Counted from the first letter of the stretch, positions 1 through 6,194 are shown. The stretch: DNA of 7,813 nucleotides from Gammaproteobacteria bacterium (GCA_003233075.1 QIKQ01000167.1:1-7813), one strand, 5' to 3'. Numbers and translations are program-made. The notes: generated by a model not told the origin, from the letters alone.

Positions 1-927
1 CAATTTCTGAACTTTAATTTCATTAAGCTCATGATCGCCTCTTAGCACAAGCGCAATTAATTTATTTTCGCCATCTCTAATAATTAGCGTTTTAAGAATT
101 TGTGCAGGTTTTACTTTGAGATGTTGACTCACTTCCTCAATTGTTTTTTGAGTCGGAGTATCAACGGTTGCCATTTTTTGTTTGCCAATTGCGCGTTTAC
201 CTTTGGGTTTAAGCACTGCGGCTTTTTCGACATTCGCCGCATAGTCACTTTTATCTGAAAACGCGATTGCATCTTCACCTGAATCGGCGAGGACGTGAAA
301 TTCATGTGAGTGATCGCCGCCGATGGCTCCTGTATCAGCGTCAACAGGTCGAAATTTTAAGCCGATACGCTCAAAGATTCGAGTATAGGTTTTAAACATG
401 ATGTCATATGTTTTTTGCAAAGACTCATCAGTGACATGAAAGGAGTAAGCGTCTTTCATAATAAATTCACGTGAGCGCATAACGCCAAAGCGAGGTCGAA
501 TCTCATCACGGAATTTAGTTTGAATCTGATATAAAGTTAGCGGAAGCTGTTTGTAACTTTTAATTTGTTGTGCAACTAAGCTGGTAATAACTTCTTCATG
601 AGTCGGTCCATAACAAAACTCATTATTATGTCGATCGGTAATTCTGAGTAACTCTGGGCCGTATTTCTCCCAACGTTTTGATTGCAACCAAAGTTCGGAT
701 GGTTGGATAGTTGGCATGAGTAATTCTAAGGCGCCGGCCGAATTCATTTCTTCGCGTATAATATTTTCAACTTTTCGTAAAACTCTGAGGCCAAGCGGCA
801 TCCAGGAATAAATTCCTGAAGCAAGTTTTCGAATCATTCCAGTTCGCAGCATTAATTTATGGCTGATAACGCTGGCATCGGCTGGGACTTCTTTTAGTGT
901 TGAAATTGGGAATTGGCTAGTGCGCAT
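1..927 (-). CDS. proS: Prolyl-tRNA synthetase, N-terminal part (cut by window edge)
   Basis: This is a class II aminoacyl-tRNA synthetase that charges tRNA-Pro with proline in the cytoplasm. The reading frame is open from the ATG at 927 to base 1, giving 309 codons of a protein that normally has about 570, so the C-terminal half lies outside the window. The start MRTSQFPISTLKEVPADA matches the E. coli ProS start. The active-site TxE motif (T109-H-E111) is present, and motif 2 runs over residues 140-163 (RDEIRPRFGVMRSREF, then MKDAYSF). From about residue 230 to the edge the sequence enters the insertion (editing, YbaK-like) domain of the bacterial-type enzyme. AAGAG lies 5 bases upstream of the start, with an AGGA further out. 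I see no frameshift. The identification is near certain. The gene is co-oriented with the tautomerase upstream, 144 bases away, with a possible structured leader between them. Confidence 0.97.
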   Translation of the reverse strand, partial: MRTSQFPISTLKEVPADASVISHKLMLRTGMIRKLASGIYSWMPLGLRVLRKVENIIREEMNSAGALELLMPTIQPSELWLQSKRWEKYGPELLRITDRHNNEFCYGPTHEEVITSLVAQQIKSYKQLPLTLYQIQTKFRDEIRPRFGVMRSREFIMKDAYSFHVTDESLQKTYDIMFKTYTRIFERIGLKFRPVDADTGAIGGDHSHEFHVLADSGEDAIAFSDKSDYAANVEKAAVLKPKGKRAIGKQKMATVDTPTQKTIEEVSQHLKVKPAQILKTLIIRDGENKLIALVLRGDHELNEIKVQKL

Positions 928-1015
928 AGGGGCTCTTATTTCCTGAAGAATAATTTTCGGCTTAGGTGGTAATTTCGATTAACAATTTAGTTTATAAAAT
1001 ATCGACCTTGAATCT

Positions 1016-1057
1016 GTATCACAGTAATTCACTAAAGAAGGCATGATACGTGATTAC
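1016..1057 (-). other. Possible pseudoknot-type paired arms upstream of proS
   Basis: Two inverted arm pairs interleave rather than nest. Read on the minus strand, GTAATCAC (1057-1050) can pair with GTGAATTAC (1032-1024) with one bulged base. GTATCA (1049-1044) can pair with TGATAC (1021-1016). The order A-B-A'-B' is the topology of an H-type pseudoknot. It sits about 90-130 bases before the proS start and just after the tautomerase stop. It could be a leader structure, the remains of a terminator, or chance in AT-rich DNA. There is no T-run like that of an intrinsic terminator. Confidence 0.25.
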
Positions 1058-1071
1058 ATAAAAATTGCGAC

Positions 1072-1416
1072 TTAAAATGTGCTGCCATTCCAACCCCACA
1101 TGTGTCGTTTGGCATCTGTGAATTCAATATAGATTCGGTTTTGCTCGATGCCCAGTTCCGCGTTAATTAATTGGCAAAGTGATTCGGAAAGAGCCTTGGT
1201 TGAGTCGCTTATTAGGCCTATGCTTTTCAGCTCTAAATAAGCTAAATTTTCGTCTGAGCCAGCAAATAACATGGCTGTTTTATCGTTTAATTCAACCATC
1301 ACATATTGTTCTGGTTTGCAGAGTACTTCAGCAACTTTCTTAGAAGCCTGACGAATTAGGGCTTGGCTTTTTGCGTCACCGACGGTTTGATTAGTTTGAA
1401 TTCGTAAATAGGGCAT
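1072..1416 (-). CDS. MIF-like tautomerase (phenylpyruvate/dopachrome tautomerase family)
   Basis: This 114-residue protein belongs to the macrophage migration inhibitory factor group of the tautomerase superfamily. These are small trimeric beta-alpha-beta proteins that use the N-terminal proline as a catalytic base for keto-enol tautomerisation. Visible signatures are Pro2 (Pro1 after Met removal), Lys34 in CKPEQYVMV (MIF Lys32), the SIGLI strand (65-69), RIYIEF (94-99) with Tyr96 equivalent to MIF Tyr95, and the C-terminal GWNGSTF (108-114). MIF Asn97 is replaced by Glu98, and the MIF CxxC oxidoreductase motif is absent. Length equals the family norm. A good Shine-Dalgarno sequence, AGGTGA, ends 4 bases before the ATG. 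The physiological substrate cannot be told from sequence. The gene sits between DUF4124 and proS, all leftward; the gaps of 84 and 144 bases leave open whether they share a transcript. Confidence 0.93.
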   Translation of the reverse strand: MPYLRIQTNQTVGDAKSQALIRQASKKVAEVLCKPEQYVMVELNDKTAMLFAGSDENLAYLELKSIGLISDSTKALSESLCQLINAELGIEQNRIYIEFTDAKRHMWGWNGSTF

Positions 1417-1500
1417 GGGCTCACCTGATGTATATTTAAAGTAAATACGTTGAAACAGCGGGATTACCGGTGTTTTCTAGATAACGATTGATAGATCAGG

Positions 1501-1977
1501 TTAAATTTTAGCGCAGAATGAGTTTATATACTCTTTTTGTTTAAGCATGAGCGTGGTTTTATCACTTTCGCTAATTCCTACCAACTCACCTTTTACTTTC
1601 TTTTTGATAAATGAAGTAGGTTTTAGCAGCATTTTTAAATTTAATCTTGCTTGAGCACAGTGTTTGGCTTTTTTGGCGGCAAGGCTGGCGGATTTTTTGG
1701 TTTTTTCTTCGTCTGAATCCGTAATAACTGCTGGTATAGAAGACTTGTCTTCGACTGATTTCATGCTCTTGTCATGCTGGTCAGACTGCATATCTGGGGT
1801 AGTAATCATTTTTGCGTCGGTATTAAGAGGGCGAATGGCGGAATAATGTGTAATTCCGTCTGCATCGATCCACTTGTACATTTTGGCACAAACGGGATTA
1901 CTAAGGATAACGAGTAAGAAGCTAATAAATCCGCAGGCGATTAGTGAAGCACGAATATTGATCAAATTATGAAGCAT
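1501..1977 (-). CDS. Exported DUF4124 domain protein
   Basis: This is a 158-residue protein of unknown function. Residues 1-31 form a signal peptide: Arg9, a hydrophobic core at about 11-26, and a signal peptidase I site V29-C-A31 before KMYKW. The mature N-terminus carries the DUF4124 hallmark YKWIDADGITHYS (34-46), which in this family forms a small beta module in periplasmic proteins. A lysine- and serine-rich linker (about 65-105) leads to a C-terminal region whose two cysteines (Cys107 in HCAQARLNL and Cys155 in SFCAKI) could form a disulphide, as is common in DUF4124 proteins with paired C-terminal cysteines. There is no clear Shine-Dalgarno before the ATG, so the exact start is less certain, but the signal peptide begins sensibly there. 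A TATAGT box (minus strand, 2006-2001) about 25 bases upstream could be a -10 element. Confidence 0.85.
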   Translation of the reverse strand: MLHNLINIRASLIACGFISFLLVILSNPVCAKMYKWIDADGITHYSAIRPLNTDAKMITTPDMQSDQHDKSMKSVEDKSSIPAVITDSDEEKTKKSASLAAKKAKHCAQARLNLKMLLKPTSFIKKKVKGELVGISESDKTTLMLKQKEYINSFCAKI

Positions 1978-2094
1978 TTTTGGATACCAAATGTCGTTAT
2001 ACTATAATATATGGCGATCAACCCAACTCATTTCTTGAGTTAAATCTCGTAAAATATTGATATTCGTCAGTATTATTATCATTATTTTATTATG

Positions 2095-2364
2095 GGACAC
2101 CCACACATTTCACATTTTTAAGTATTTTAGGACACCCACACATTTCACATTTTTAAGAGTATTTTAGGAGTATTTTAGAGAGGAGTATTTTAGGACACCC
2201 ATATATTTCGACGGAAGAATTCATTTTGGAATCATTTTGGGACATCCACACATTTTATGGTTTATTATGGACACCCAAATATTTCGTATTATAAGTATTT
2301 TTAGAGTAGTTTAGGACACCCATATATTTCGATAGTAATTTATTTTGGGACATCCATATATTTC
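2095..2364 (+). repeat. Array of seven 17-bp direct repeats, GGACAYCCAHAYATTTY
   Basis: Seven copies, all in the same orientation, lie at 2095-2111, 2130-2146, 2193-2209, 2240-2256, 2269-2285, 2314-2330 and 2348-2364. The motif is GGACACCCACACATTTC or GGACACCCATATATTTC, with small variants (GGACATCC in copies 4 and 7; CCAAATATTTC in copy 5). Start-to-start spacing is 35, 63, 47, 29, 45 and 34 bases, and the spacers are AT-rich (TTTTAGTATTTT-like). The first two copies form a near-perfect 35-base tandem. The motif is not palindromic and the spacers are related to each other, so this is not a CRISPR array. I do not recognise a named family. A REP-like or transposon-derived dispersed repeat is one possibility, a protein-binding array another. 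Confidence 0.85.
2157..2193 (+). repeat. 11-bp tandem repeat GAGTATTTTAG within the array
   Basis: GAGTATTTTAG occurs at 2157-2167, immediately again at 2168-2178, and once more at 2183-2193 after four extra bases (AGAG). It fills the longest spacer of the array, between copies 2 and 3, and resembles the spacer text that precedes several copies (TATTTTAGGACACCC). This looks like slippage or local duplication of spacer sequence. Confidence 0.85.
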
Positions 2365-2413
2365 GTATTAGAACTGGTGATTTGGAGCAACGGTCTATTT
2401 TTTTAGTAGTAAA

Positions 2414-2454
2414 AACGATAGGGCATTCTTGAATTTCTCAATCACCTAGTCGTT
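2414..2454 (+). other. Imperfect hairpin in the ilvI upstream region
   Basis: AACGATAGG (2414-2422) pairs with CCTAGTCGTT (2445-2454) as nine base pairs with one bulged G at 2449. Inside, TTGA (2429-2432) pairs with TCAA (2438-2441) around a five-base loop. No T-run follows, so it is not an intrinsic terminator. It ends 10 bases before the ATG of the possible small ORF at 2465. It may be an RNA structure if transcription starts upstream, a DNA dyad, or chance. Confidence 0.35.
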
Positions 2455-2464
2455 CTGAGTGTCG

Positions 2465-2548
2465 ATGGAATTCATCTTGATTTATGTTTTGAGCGTGGCT
2501 GGTGCTTGGTTCATTGCCCCATCCTCGCTAAGATTGGATTTTTTATAA
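2465..2548 (+). CDS. Possible small hydrophobic ORF or ilv leader peptide (27 codons)
   Basis: ATG at 2465 opens a frame of 27 codons ending at TAA 2546-2548. It begins MEFILIYVLSVAGAWFIAP, then SSLRLDFL. Ten of the 27 residues are Ile, Leu or Val, concentrated in ILIYVLSV. A weak GAG (2457-2459) stands five bases before the ATG. Leader peptides of ilv operons are rich in these residues, but the stop is more than 300 bases from the ilvI start, and I find no convincing terminator/antiterminator pair after it. A small single-span membrane peptide or a chance ORF is equally possible. This is a weak call. Confidence 0.2.
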   Translation: MEFILIYVLSVAGAWFIAPSSLRLDFL

Positions 2549-2549
2549 T
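2544..2549 (+). promoter_or_regulatory. Perfect TATAAT box, possible -10 element
   Basis: The hexamer TATAAT matches the sigma-70 -10 consensus exactly, but no good -35 hexamer lies 16-18 bases upstream and there is no TGn extension. In AT-rich DNA this may be chance. If real, it would give an ilvI leader of about 300 bases. Confidence 0.2.
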
Positions 2550-2691
2550 GTTCTCATATGTTTAGGTTTTGTTGCCGAGGTAAAAGTCTATGATATTTTA
2601 TGCAATCTAACGTTGGTTTTTTATTTTCTATCAGACTTTGAGATTACGATTGGCCGTTTTCAGACTAATTAGTTATTCGATTAATAATTGC

Positions 2692-2748
2692 TTGACCCAA
2701 TTTAAGAGTGACATTAGTGTCTCACCTAGTAGGAAATTCGTGTACAAT
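2692..2748 (+). promoter_or_regulatory. Candidate promoter zone for the ilvI operon
   Basis: TTGACC (2692-2697) is a good -35 match; 17 bases later stands TAGTGT, a weak -10. A better -10, TACAAT (2743-2748), has no good -35 partner at the right distance. Between them lies a small dyad, GACA-TTAG-TGTC (2710-2721), which could be an operator. The zone is 115-170 bases upstream of the ilvI start, a sensible place for the operon promoter, but which boxes are used cannot be decided by eye. Confidence 0.3.
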
Positions 2749-2849
2749 CCTTGATATTCCTCGTCAAAGCGGTTGTTTTTCATGGTATTTATTTATTTTA
2801 TGCTTTGATTAAGCAGGTTATTAGCGTTTTCTAATTTGAGAGATTGTGC

Positions 2850-2853
2850 GGAG
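2850..2853 (+). promoter_or_regulatory. Ribosome binding site deciding the GTG start of ilvI
   Basis: GGAG stands nine bases before the GTG at 2863. An in-frame TAA at 2860-2862 directly precedes this GTG, so no upstream start is possible. The encoded MELTGADILIESL aligns with the usual start of acetolactate synthase large subunits. Confidence 0.7.
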
Positions 2854-2862
2854 ATTAAGTAA

Positions 2863-4557
2863 GTGGAGTTAACAGGCGCTGACATACTAATTGAGTCCCT
2901 GAAAAAAGAAGGTGTAGACCTAATTTTTGGCTACCCGGGTGGTGCTGTTTTACATATTTATGATGCCTTGTATCAGCAAGAAGACATTACGCATATTTTG
3001 GTGCGACATGAGCAAGCAGCGACTCATGCGGCAGATGGTTATGCGCGATCGACAGGTCGCCCAGGTGTCGTGCTAGTCACATCGGGACCAGGCGCAACTA
3101 ATGCAGTGACTGGAATAGCGACAGCCTATATGGATTCGGTTCCCATGATTGTTATTACGGGCCAGGTTCCTAGTTCGTTAATTGGTAATGATGCCTTTCA
3201 AGAAGTTGATTGTGTTGGTATTACGCGTCCCTGTGTAAAACACAATTTTTTAGTCAAAGATGTTAAAGAAATTGCGAATACTATTAAAAAAGCATTTTAC
3301 ATTGCAACCACAGGCCGACCAGGGCCAGTTGTTGTTGATATTCCAAAAGATATCACTGCGTTAAAAGCTGAGTTTAGCTACCCAGAAACTATTTCCATGC
3401 GTTCCTACACTCCGATTGAGCCGGTTGAGCCTAGCGCGATTGAAAAATCAGTGGAATTGTTATTATCTGCTAAACGGCCGATGATTTATTCGGGTGGTGG
3501 CGTAGTTCTCGATGGTGCTTGGGATGAGCTAATAGAAATTACGCAATTATTAAATTACCCAATCACCAATACCTTAATGGGTTTAGGTGCATATCCTGCG
3601 GATGATAAACAGTGTCTTGGCATGCTTGGTATGCACGGTACTTACGAAGCCAATTTAGGCATGCATAACTGCGATGTTTTGTTTGCAGTGGGTGCACGTT
3701 TTGATGATCGCGTTACAGGTAATGTTGAAAAATTTTGTCCAACCGCAAAAATTGTTCATATTGATGTTGATCCCACTTCGATCTCGAAAAATGTCAAAGT
3801 CGATATTCCTTTGATAGGCCGGGTCAGTACTGTCTTAAAGGCGATGCTCGAAGTATTGAAAAAGAAAAAACAAAAACCTGATCAAGATGCTTTGGCTGAA
3901 TGGTGGAATCAGATTAACGAATGGCGATCAATGGATTGTCTTAAATATGATCGTGACGCAGATATAATTAAACCGCAATATGTATTAGAAGAATTGCACA
4001 AAATTACTCACGGTGAAGCTTATGTTACTTCGGATGTAGGCCAGCATCAAATGTGGGCCGCGCAGTTTTACCGTTTTCAAAAACCTCGTCGTTGGATTAA
4101 TTCCGGAGGTTTGGGCACCATGGGTTTTGGCTTGCCGGCAGCAATGGGTGTTCAATTAGCGCATCCCGATGAGACGGTTTGTTGTGTCACTGGCGAAGGC
4201 AGTATTCAGATGTGTATTCAGGAATTAGCGACGATACGGCAATATAGCTTGCCTATTAAGGTAATTAATTTGAATAATGGAGTGCTTGGTATGGTGCGCC
4301 AATGGCAGGAGTTTTTTTATCAAGGTCGTTATGCGATGTCGTATATGGAATCCTTGCCTGATTTCGTTATGTTGGCCGAAAGTTATGGTCACTGCGGTAT
4401 AAAAGTTACTAAGAAAAGCGATGTTGTTGATGCCCTTACTGAGGCCATGAAAATAAGAGACAAGGCAATATTTTTAGATTTCATTACTGACTCTAAAGAA
4501 AACGTGTATCCAATGATCCCCGCGGGTGGTGGTCAAAACGAAATGATATTGATATAG
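2863..4557 (+). CDS. ilvI: Acetolactate synthase (AHAS III type), large catalytic subunit
   Basis: This thiamine-diphosphate enzyme condenses two pyruvates to acetolactate, or pyruvate with 2-oxobutyrate to acetohydroxybutyrate. It is the committed step of branched-chain amino acid synthesis and works in complex with IlvH. At 564 residues it is the normal length. The N-terminal ThDP domain (about 1-170) has FGYPGGAVLHIYDAL and the catalytic Glu50 in VRHEQAA. The central FAD-binding-type domain (about 190-330) has LGMLGMHGTYEAN and GARFDDRVTG. The C-terminal ThDP domain (about 380-540) has the cofactor motif beginning G444-E-G and ending INLNN (468-472), then MVRQWQEF. The usual GDG Asp is Glu445; I believe GEGS is common in beta/gammaproteobacterial IlvI, so this is not a sign of inactivity. 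The C-terminus PAGGGQNEMILI resembles E. coli IlvI. The start codon is GTG. The gene ends three bases before ilvH. Confidence 0.97.
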   Translation: MELTGADILIESLKKEGVDLIFGYPGGAVLHIYDALYQQEDITHILVRHEQAATHAADGYARSTGRPGVVLVTSGPGATNAVTGIATAYMDSVPMIVITGQVPSSLIGNDAFQEVDCVGITRPCVKHNFLVKDVKEIANTIKKAFYIATTGRPGPVVVDIPKDITALKAEFSYPETISMRSYTPIEPVEPSAIEKSVELLLSAKRPMIYSGGGVVLDGAWDELIEITQLLNYPITNTLMGLGAYPADDKQCLGMLGMHGTYEANLGMHNCDVLFAVGARFDDRVTGNVEKFCPTAKIVHIDVDPTSISKNVKVDIPLIGRVSTVLKAMLEVLKKKKQKPDQDALAEWWNQINEWRSMDCLKYDRDADIIKPQYVLEELHKITHGEAYVTSDVGQHQMWAAQFYRFQKPRRWINSGGLGTMGFGLPAAMGVQLAHPDETVCCVTGEGSIQMCIQELATIRQYSLPIKVINLNNGVLGMVRQWQEFFYQGRYAMSYMESLPDFVMLAESYGHCGIKVTKKSDVVDALTEAMKIRDKAIFLDFITDSKENVYPMIPAGGGQNEMILI

Positions 4558-4560
4558 ACG

Positions 4561-5067
4561 ATGAGACATATAATTTCAATTTTGATAGAGAATGAGGCAG
4601 GTGCATTGTCACGTGTCGCAGGATTGTTTTCAGCGCGAGGATATAATATTGAATCCTTAACAGTTGCGCCAACTAACGATTCTTCCTTGTCTCGAATGAC
4701 GATTGTTACTTCAGGTACTGATGAGATAATTGTACAAATTAACAAGCAACTGAATAAGCTGATTGACGTCGTACGTTTGTCTGATATGACCGAAGGTGAG
4801 CATATCGAACGCGATATGATGTTAATTAAAATCAAAGTAGATGATTCCGCTGAACGAGAAGAAGTAAAGCGTTTGGCTGATATTTTTCGAGGTCAAATAA
4901 TAGATGTGACGGATGAGCTTTATACTATTGAGTTAACAGGGTCTGGCGATAAATTGGATGCCTTTTTGAAGTCTCTAGGTGAAGTTGATATTTTAGAGGT
5001 AGTTCGTTCTGGCACTATCGGCATTTCTCGAGGTGAAGCGGCATTGCAGCTGTTAAGCACCAGTTAA
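4561..5067 (+). CDS. ilvH: Acetolactate synthase, small regulatory subunit
   Basis: This 168-residue protein activates IlvI and confers feedback inhibition by valine. An N-terminal ACT domain (about residues 4-78) reads MRHIISILIENEAGALSR, then VAGLFSARGYNIESLTVAPT. The C-terminal ALS_ss_C domain (about 84-158) includes IFRGQIIDVT and VRSGTIGISRGE. Residues known in E. coli IlvH to matter for valine binding or resistance are all kept (Asn11, Gly14, Ser17, Asn29), so valine sensitivity is predicted. Only three bases separate the ilvI stop from the ATG, and there is no good Shine-Dalgarno, which suggests translational coupling to ilvI. The length is a few residues above the E. coli protein (163). 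The last codons lie in a 12-base repeat that carries extra in-frame stops. Confidence 0.97.
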   Translation: MRHIISILIENEAGALSRVAGLFSARGYNIESLTVAPTNDSSLSRMTIVTSGTDEIIVQINKQLNKLIDVVRLSDMTEGEHIERDMMLIKIKVDDSAEREEVKRLADIFRGQIIDVTDELYTIELTGSGDKLDAFLKSLGEVDILEVVRSGTIGISRGEAALQLLSTS

Positions 5068-5096
5068 GAAATCAGTTAAGATACCAGTTAACAGAA
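5061..5096 (+). repeat. Three 12-bp tandem units with repeated in-frame stops at the ilvH end
   Basis: The units are CAGTTAAGAAAT (5061-5072), CAGTTAAGATAC (5073-5084) and CAGTTAACAGAA (5085-5096). Because the period is a multiple of three, each unit supplies an AGT-TAA pair in the ilvH frame: stops at 5065, 5077 and 5089. The first is the real ilvH stop. The repeat fills more than half of the 55-base gap before ilvC. It is most simply a slippage product. Confidence 0.85.
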
Positions 5097-5122
5097 TTTA
5101 ATATTAAACAACAGGTGAAATC

Positions 5123-6139
5123 ATGAAAGTGTATTACGATCAGGATGCTGATCTTTCAATAATTAAAGCTAAGAAAGTATCAATAATTGGTTATGGTTCG
5201 CAAGGTCATGCGCATGCTAATAACTTAAATGAATCAGGTGTGGATGTGACCGTTGGTTTGCGTAAGGGTTCTGCATCAACCGCCAAAGCTGAAGCTTCCG
5301 GGCTTACTGTTAAATCAATTGAAGACGCCGTAGCAAGTACTGATGTGATTATGATCTTAGCGCCAGATGAGCATCAAGCCAAGCTATACCGCGATCAAGT
5401 TGCGCCTAATATCAAACAAGGGGCGGCACTTGCTTTTGCACATGGTTTTAATATTCATTATGAACAAATCGAACCGAGAGCAGACCTAGACGTCATTATG
5501 ATCGCTCCAAAAGGACCTGGTCATTTAGTACGTTCAACGTTTACCGAAGGTGGAGGTGTCCCTTCGCTAATTGCAGTTTTCCAAGATTCTAGCGGTAAAG
5601 CAAAAGAGATCGCTTTATCGTATGCTTCTGCCAATGGCGGTGGTCGTGCTGGAATTATTGAAACCAATTTCAAAGAAGAGACAGAGACTGATTTATTTGG
5701 TGAGCAAGCGGTGTTATGTGGTGGCACCACAGCATTGGTGCAAGCTGGATTTGAAACTTTAGTCGAAGCAGGTTATGCGCCTGAAATGGCCTATTTCGAG
5801 TGTTTGCATGAATTAAAGTTAATCGTAGATTTAATGTATGAAGGCGGCATTGCAAACATGCGTTATTCAATTTCAAATACTGCTGAGTACGGCGATCTTA
5901 CTCGTGGACCCCGTATAGTCACGTCAGAGACTAAAGCTGAAATGAAGCGTATTTTGACTGAAATTCAAAATGGTGAATTTGCTCGCGAATTTATATTGGA
6001 AAACCAAGCAGGTGCTGCGACATTAAAAGCGAAACGACGTTTAGGTCGTGAGCACAAAATCGAAGAAGTAGGTGAGAAACTGCGTTCGATGATGCCATGG
6101 ATTAAAGCCAATAAAATTGTCGATAAATCTAAAAACTAA
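5123..6139 (+). CDS. ilvC: Ketol-acid reductoisomerase, class I (short form)
   Basis: This enzyme converts acetolactate to 2,3-dihydroxyisovalerate (and the isoleucine homologue) by Mg-dependent alkyl migration and NADPH reduction. At 338 residues it is exactly the Pseudomonas-type class I length, and the C-terminus MMPWIKANKIVDKSKN is nearly identical to that form. The Rossmann domain has GYGSQGHAHA (23-32). The loop GLRKGSAS (45-52), with Arg47, Ser50 and Ser52, indicates NADPH preference. Catalytic and metal residues expected for the family are all present: His107, Lys130, Asp190 and Glu194 (DLFGEQ), Glu226 and Glu230 (ECLHELKLIVDLMYEGG), Ser251 (YSISNTAEYGD). AGGTGA (5113-5118) is a good Shine-Dalgarno. 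It follows ilvH by 55 bases, probably in the same transcript. Confidence 0.98.
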   Translation: MKVYYDQDADLSIIKAKKVSIIGYGSQGHAHANNLNESGVDVTVGLRKGSASTAKAEASGLTVKSIEDAVASTDVIMILAPDEHQAKLYRDQVAPNIKQGAALAFAHGFNIHYEQIEPRADLDVIMIAPKGPGHLVRSTFTEGGGVPSLIAVFQDSSGKAKEIALSYASANGGGRAGIIETNFKEETETDLFGEQAVLCGGTTALVQAGFETLVEAGYAPEMAYFECLHELKLIVDLMYEGGIANMRYSISNTAEYGDLTRGPRIVTSETKAEMKRILTEIQNGEFAREFILENQAGAATLKAKRRLGREHKIEEVGEKLRSMMPWIKANKIVDKSKN

Positions 6140-6150
6140 GAGTAGAATAA

Positions 6151-6179
6151 GGTGTAATCATCCTATAATTGATTACACC
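6151..6179 (+). repeat. Perfect 10-bp inverted repeat after ilvC
   Basis: GGTGTAATCA (6151-6160) and TGATTACACC (6170-6179) form a perfect 10-base-pair stem with a nine-base loop. It begins 11 bases after the ilvC stop. No T-run follows, so it is not a standard intrinsic terminator. It may stabilise the upstream mRNA end, mark a processing site, or take part in a switch with the next hairpin: its 3' arm ends TACACC, which is also complementary to GGTGTA at 6201-6206. Confidence 0.8.
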
Positions 6180-6194
6180 AATACTATTTACTAT

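Larger units (their letters stand above)
1978..2862. other. 885-base divergent intergenic region, non-coding
   Basis: This region separates the leftward DUF4124 gene from the rightward ilvI gene. I see no protein gene with family resemblance and no tRNA or known riboswitch. Its contents are listed separately: an array of seven 17-base direct repeats (2095-2364), an 11-base tandem repeat inside it, a hairpin at 2414-2454, a possible 27-codon ORF at 2465, and promoter-like boxes at 2544 and 2692-2748. A small inverted repeat (ACTCA, five bases, TGAGT) lies at 2025-2039 near the DUF4124 promoter side. The stretch is AT-rich with frequent stops in all frames. Control of ilvI, probably including any Lrp-like sites, must lie in its right half. 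Confidence 0.7.

Noticed and set aside
129..344. 71-codon leftward frame inside proS
   Set aside because: Same strand as proS but a different frame; proS is continuous and conserved through this stretch.
1664..1846. Rightward 60-codon frame inside the DUF4124 gene
   Set aside because: Antisense to a gene with a recognisable signal peptide and domain; no ribosome site or family resemblance.
2095..2364. CRISPR array
   Set aside because: Repeats are only 17 bases with irregular spacing of 29-63, spacers are AT-rich and related to each other, and no cas gene is present.
2095..2364. Iteron-type replication origin
   Set aside because: Irregular spacing, no replication initiator gene and a chromosomal housekeeping context.
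2655..2695. AT-rich imperfect dyad (AATTAGTTAT with ATTAATAATT, 8 of 10 pairs) as an Lrp site
   Set aside because: Such dyads are expected by chance in this AT-rich stretch and the match to a regulator consensus is not specific.
2782..2808. Leader peptide at ATG 2782 (eight codons, MVFIYFML)
   Set aside because: Very short, no ribosome site, and no terminator pair after it. A neighbouring frame from TTG 2805 (nine codons with Ile and Val) is equally unsupported.
4533..4835. Antisense frame of 100 codons opposite ilvI/ilvH
   Set aside because: It is a shadow of ilvH, which is a clear gene in the other strand; the translation resembles no family I know.
5521..5876. Several 63-69 codon frames inside ilvC
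   Set aside because: Out-of-frame or antisense shadows of an intact ilvC with full family conservation.
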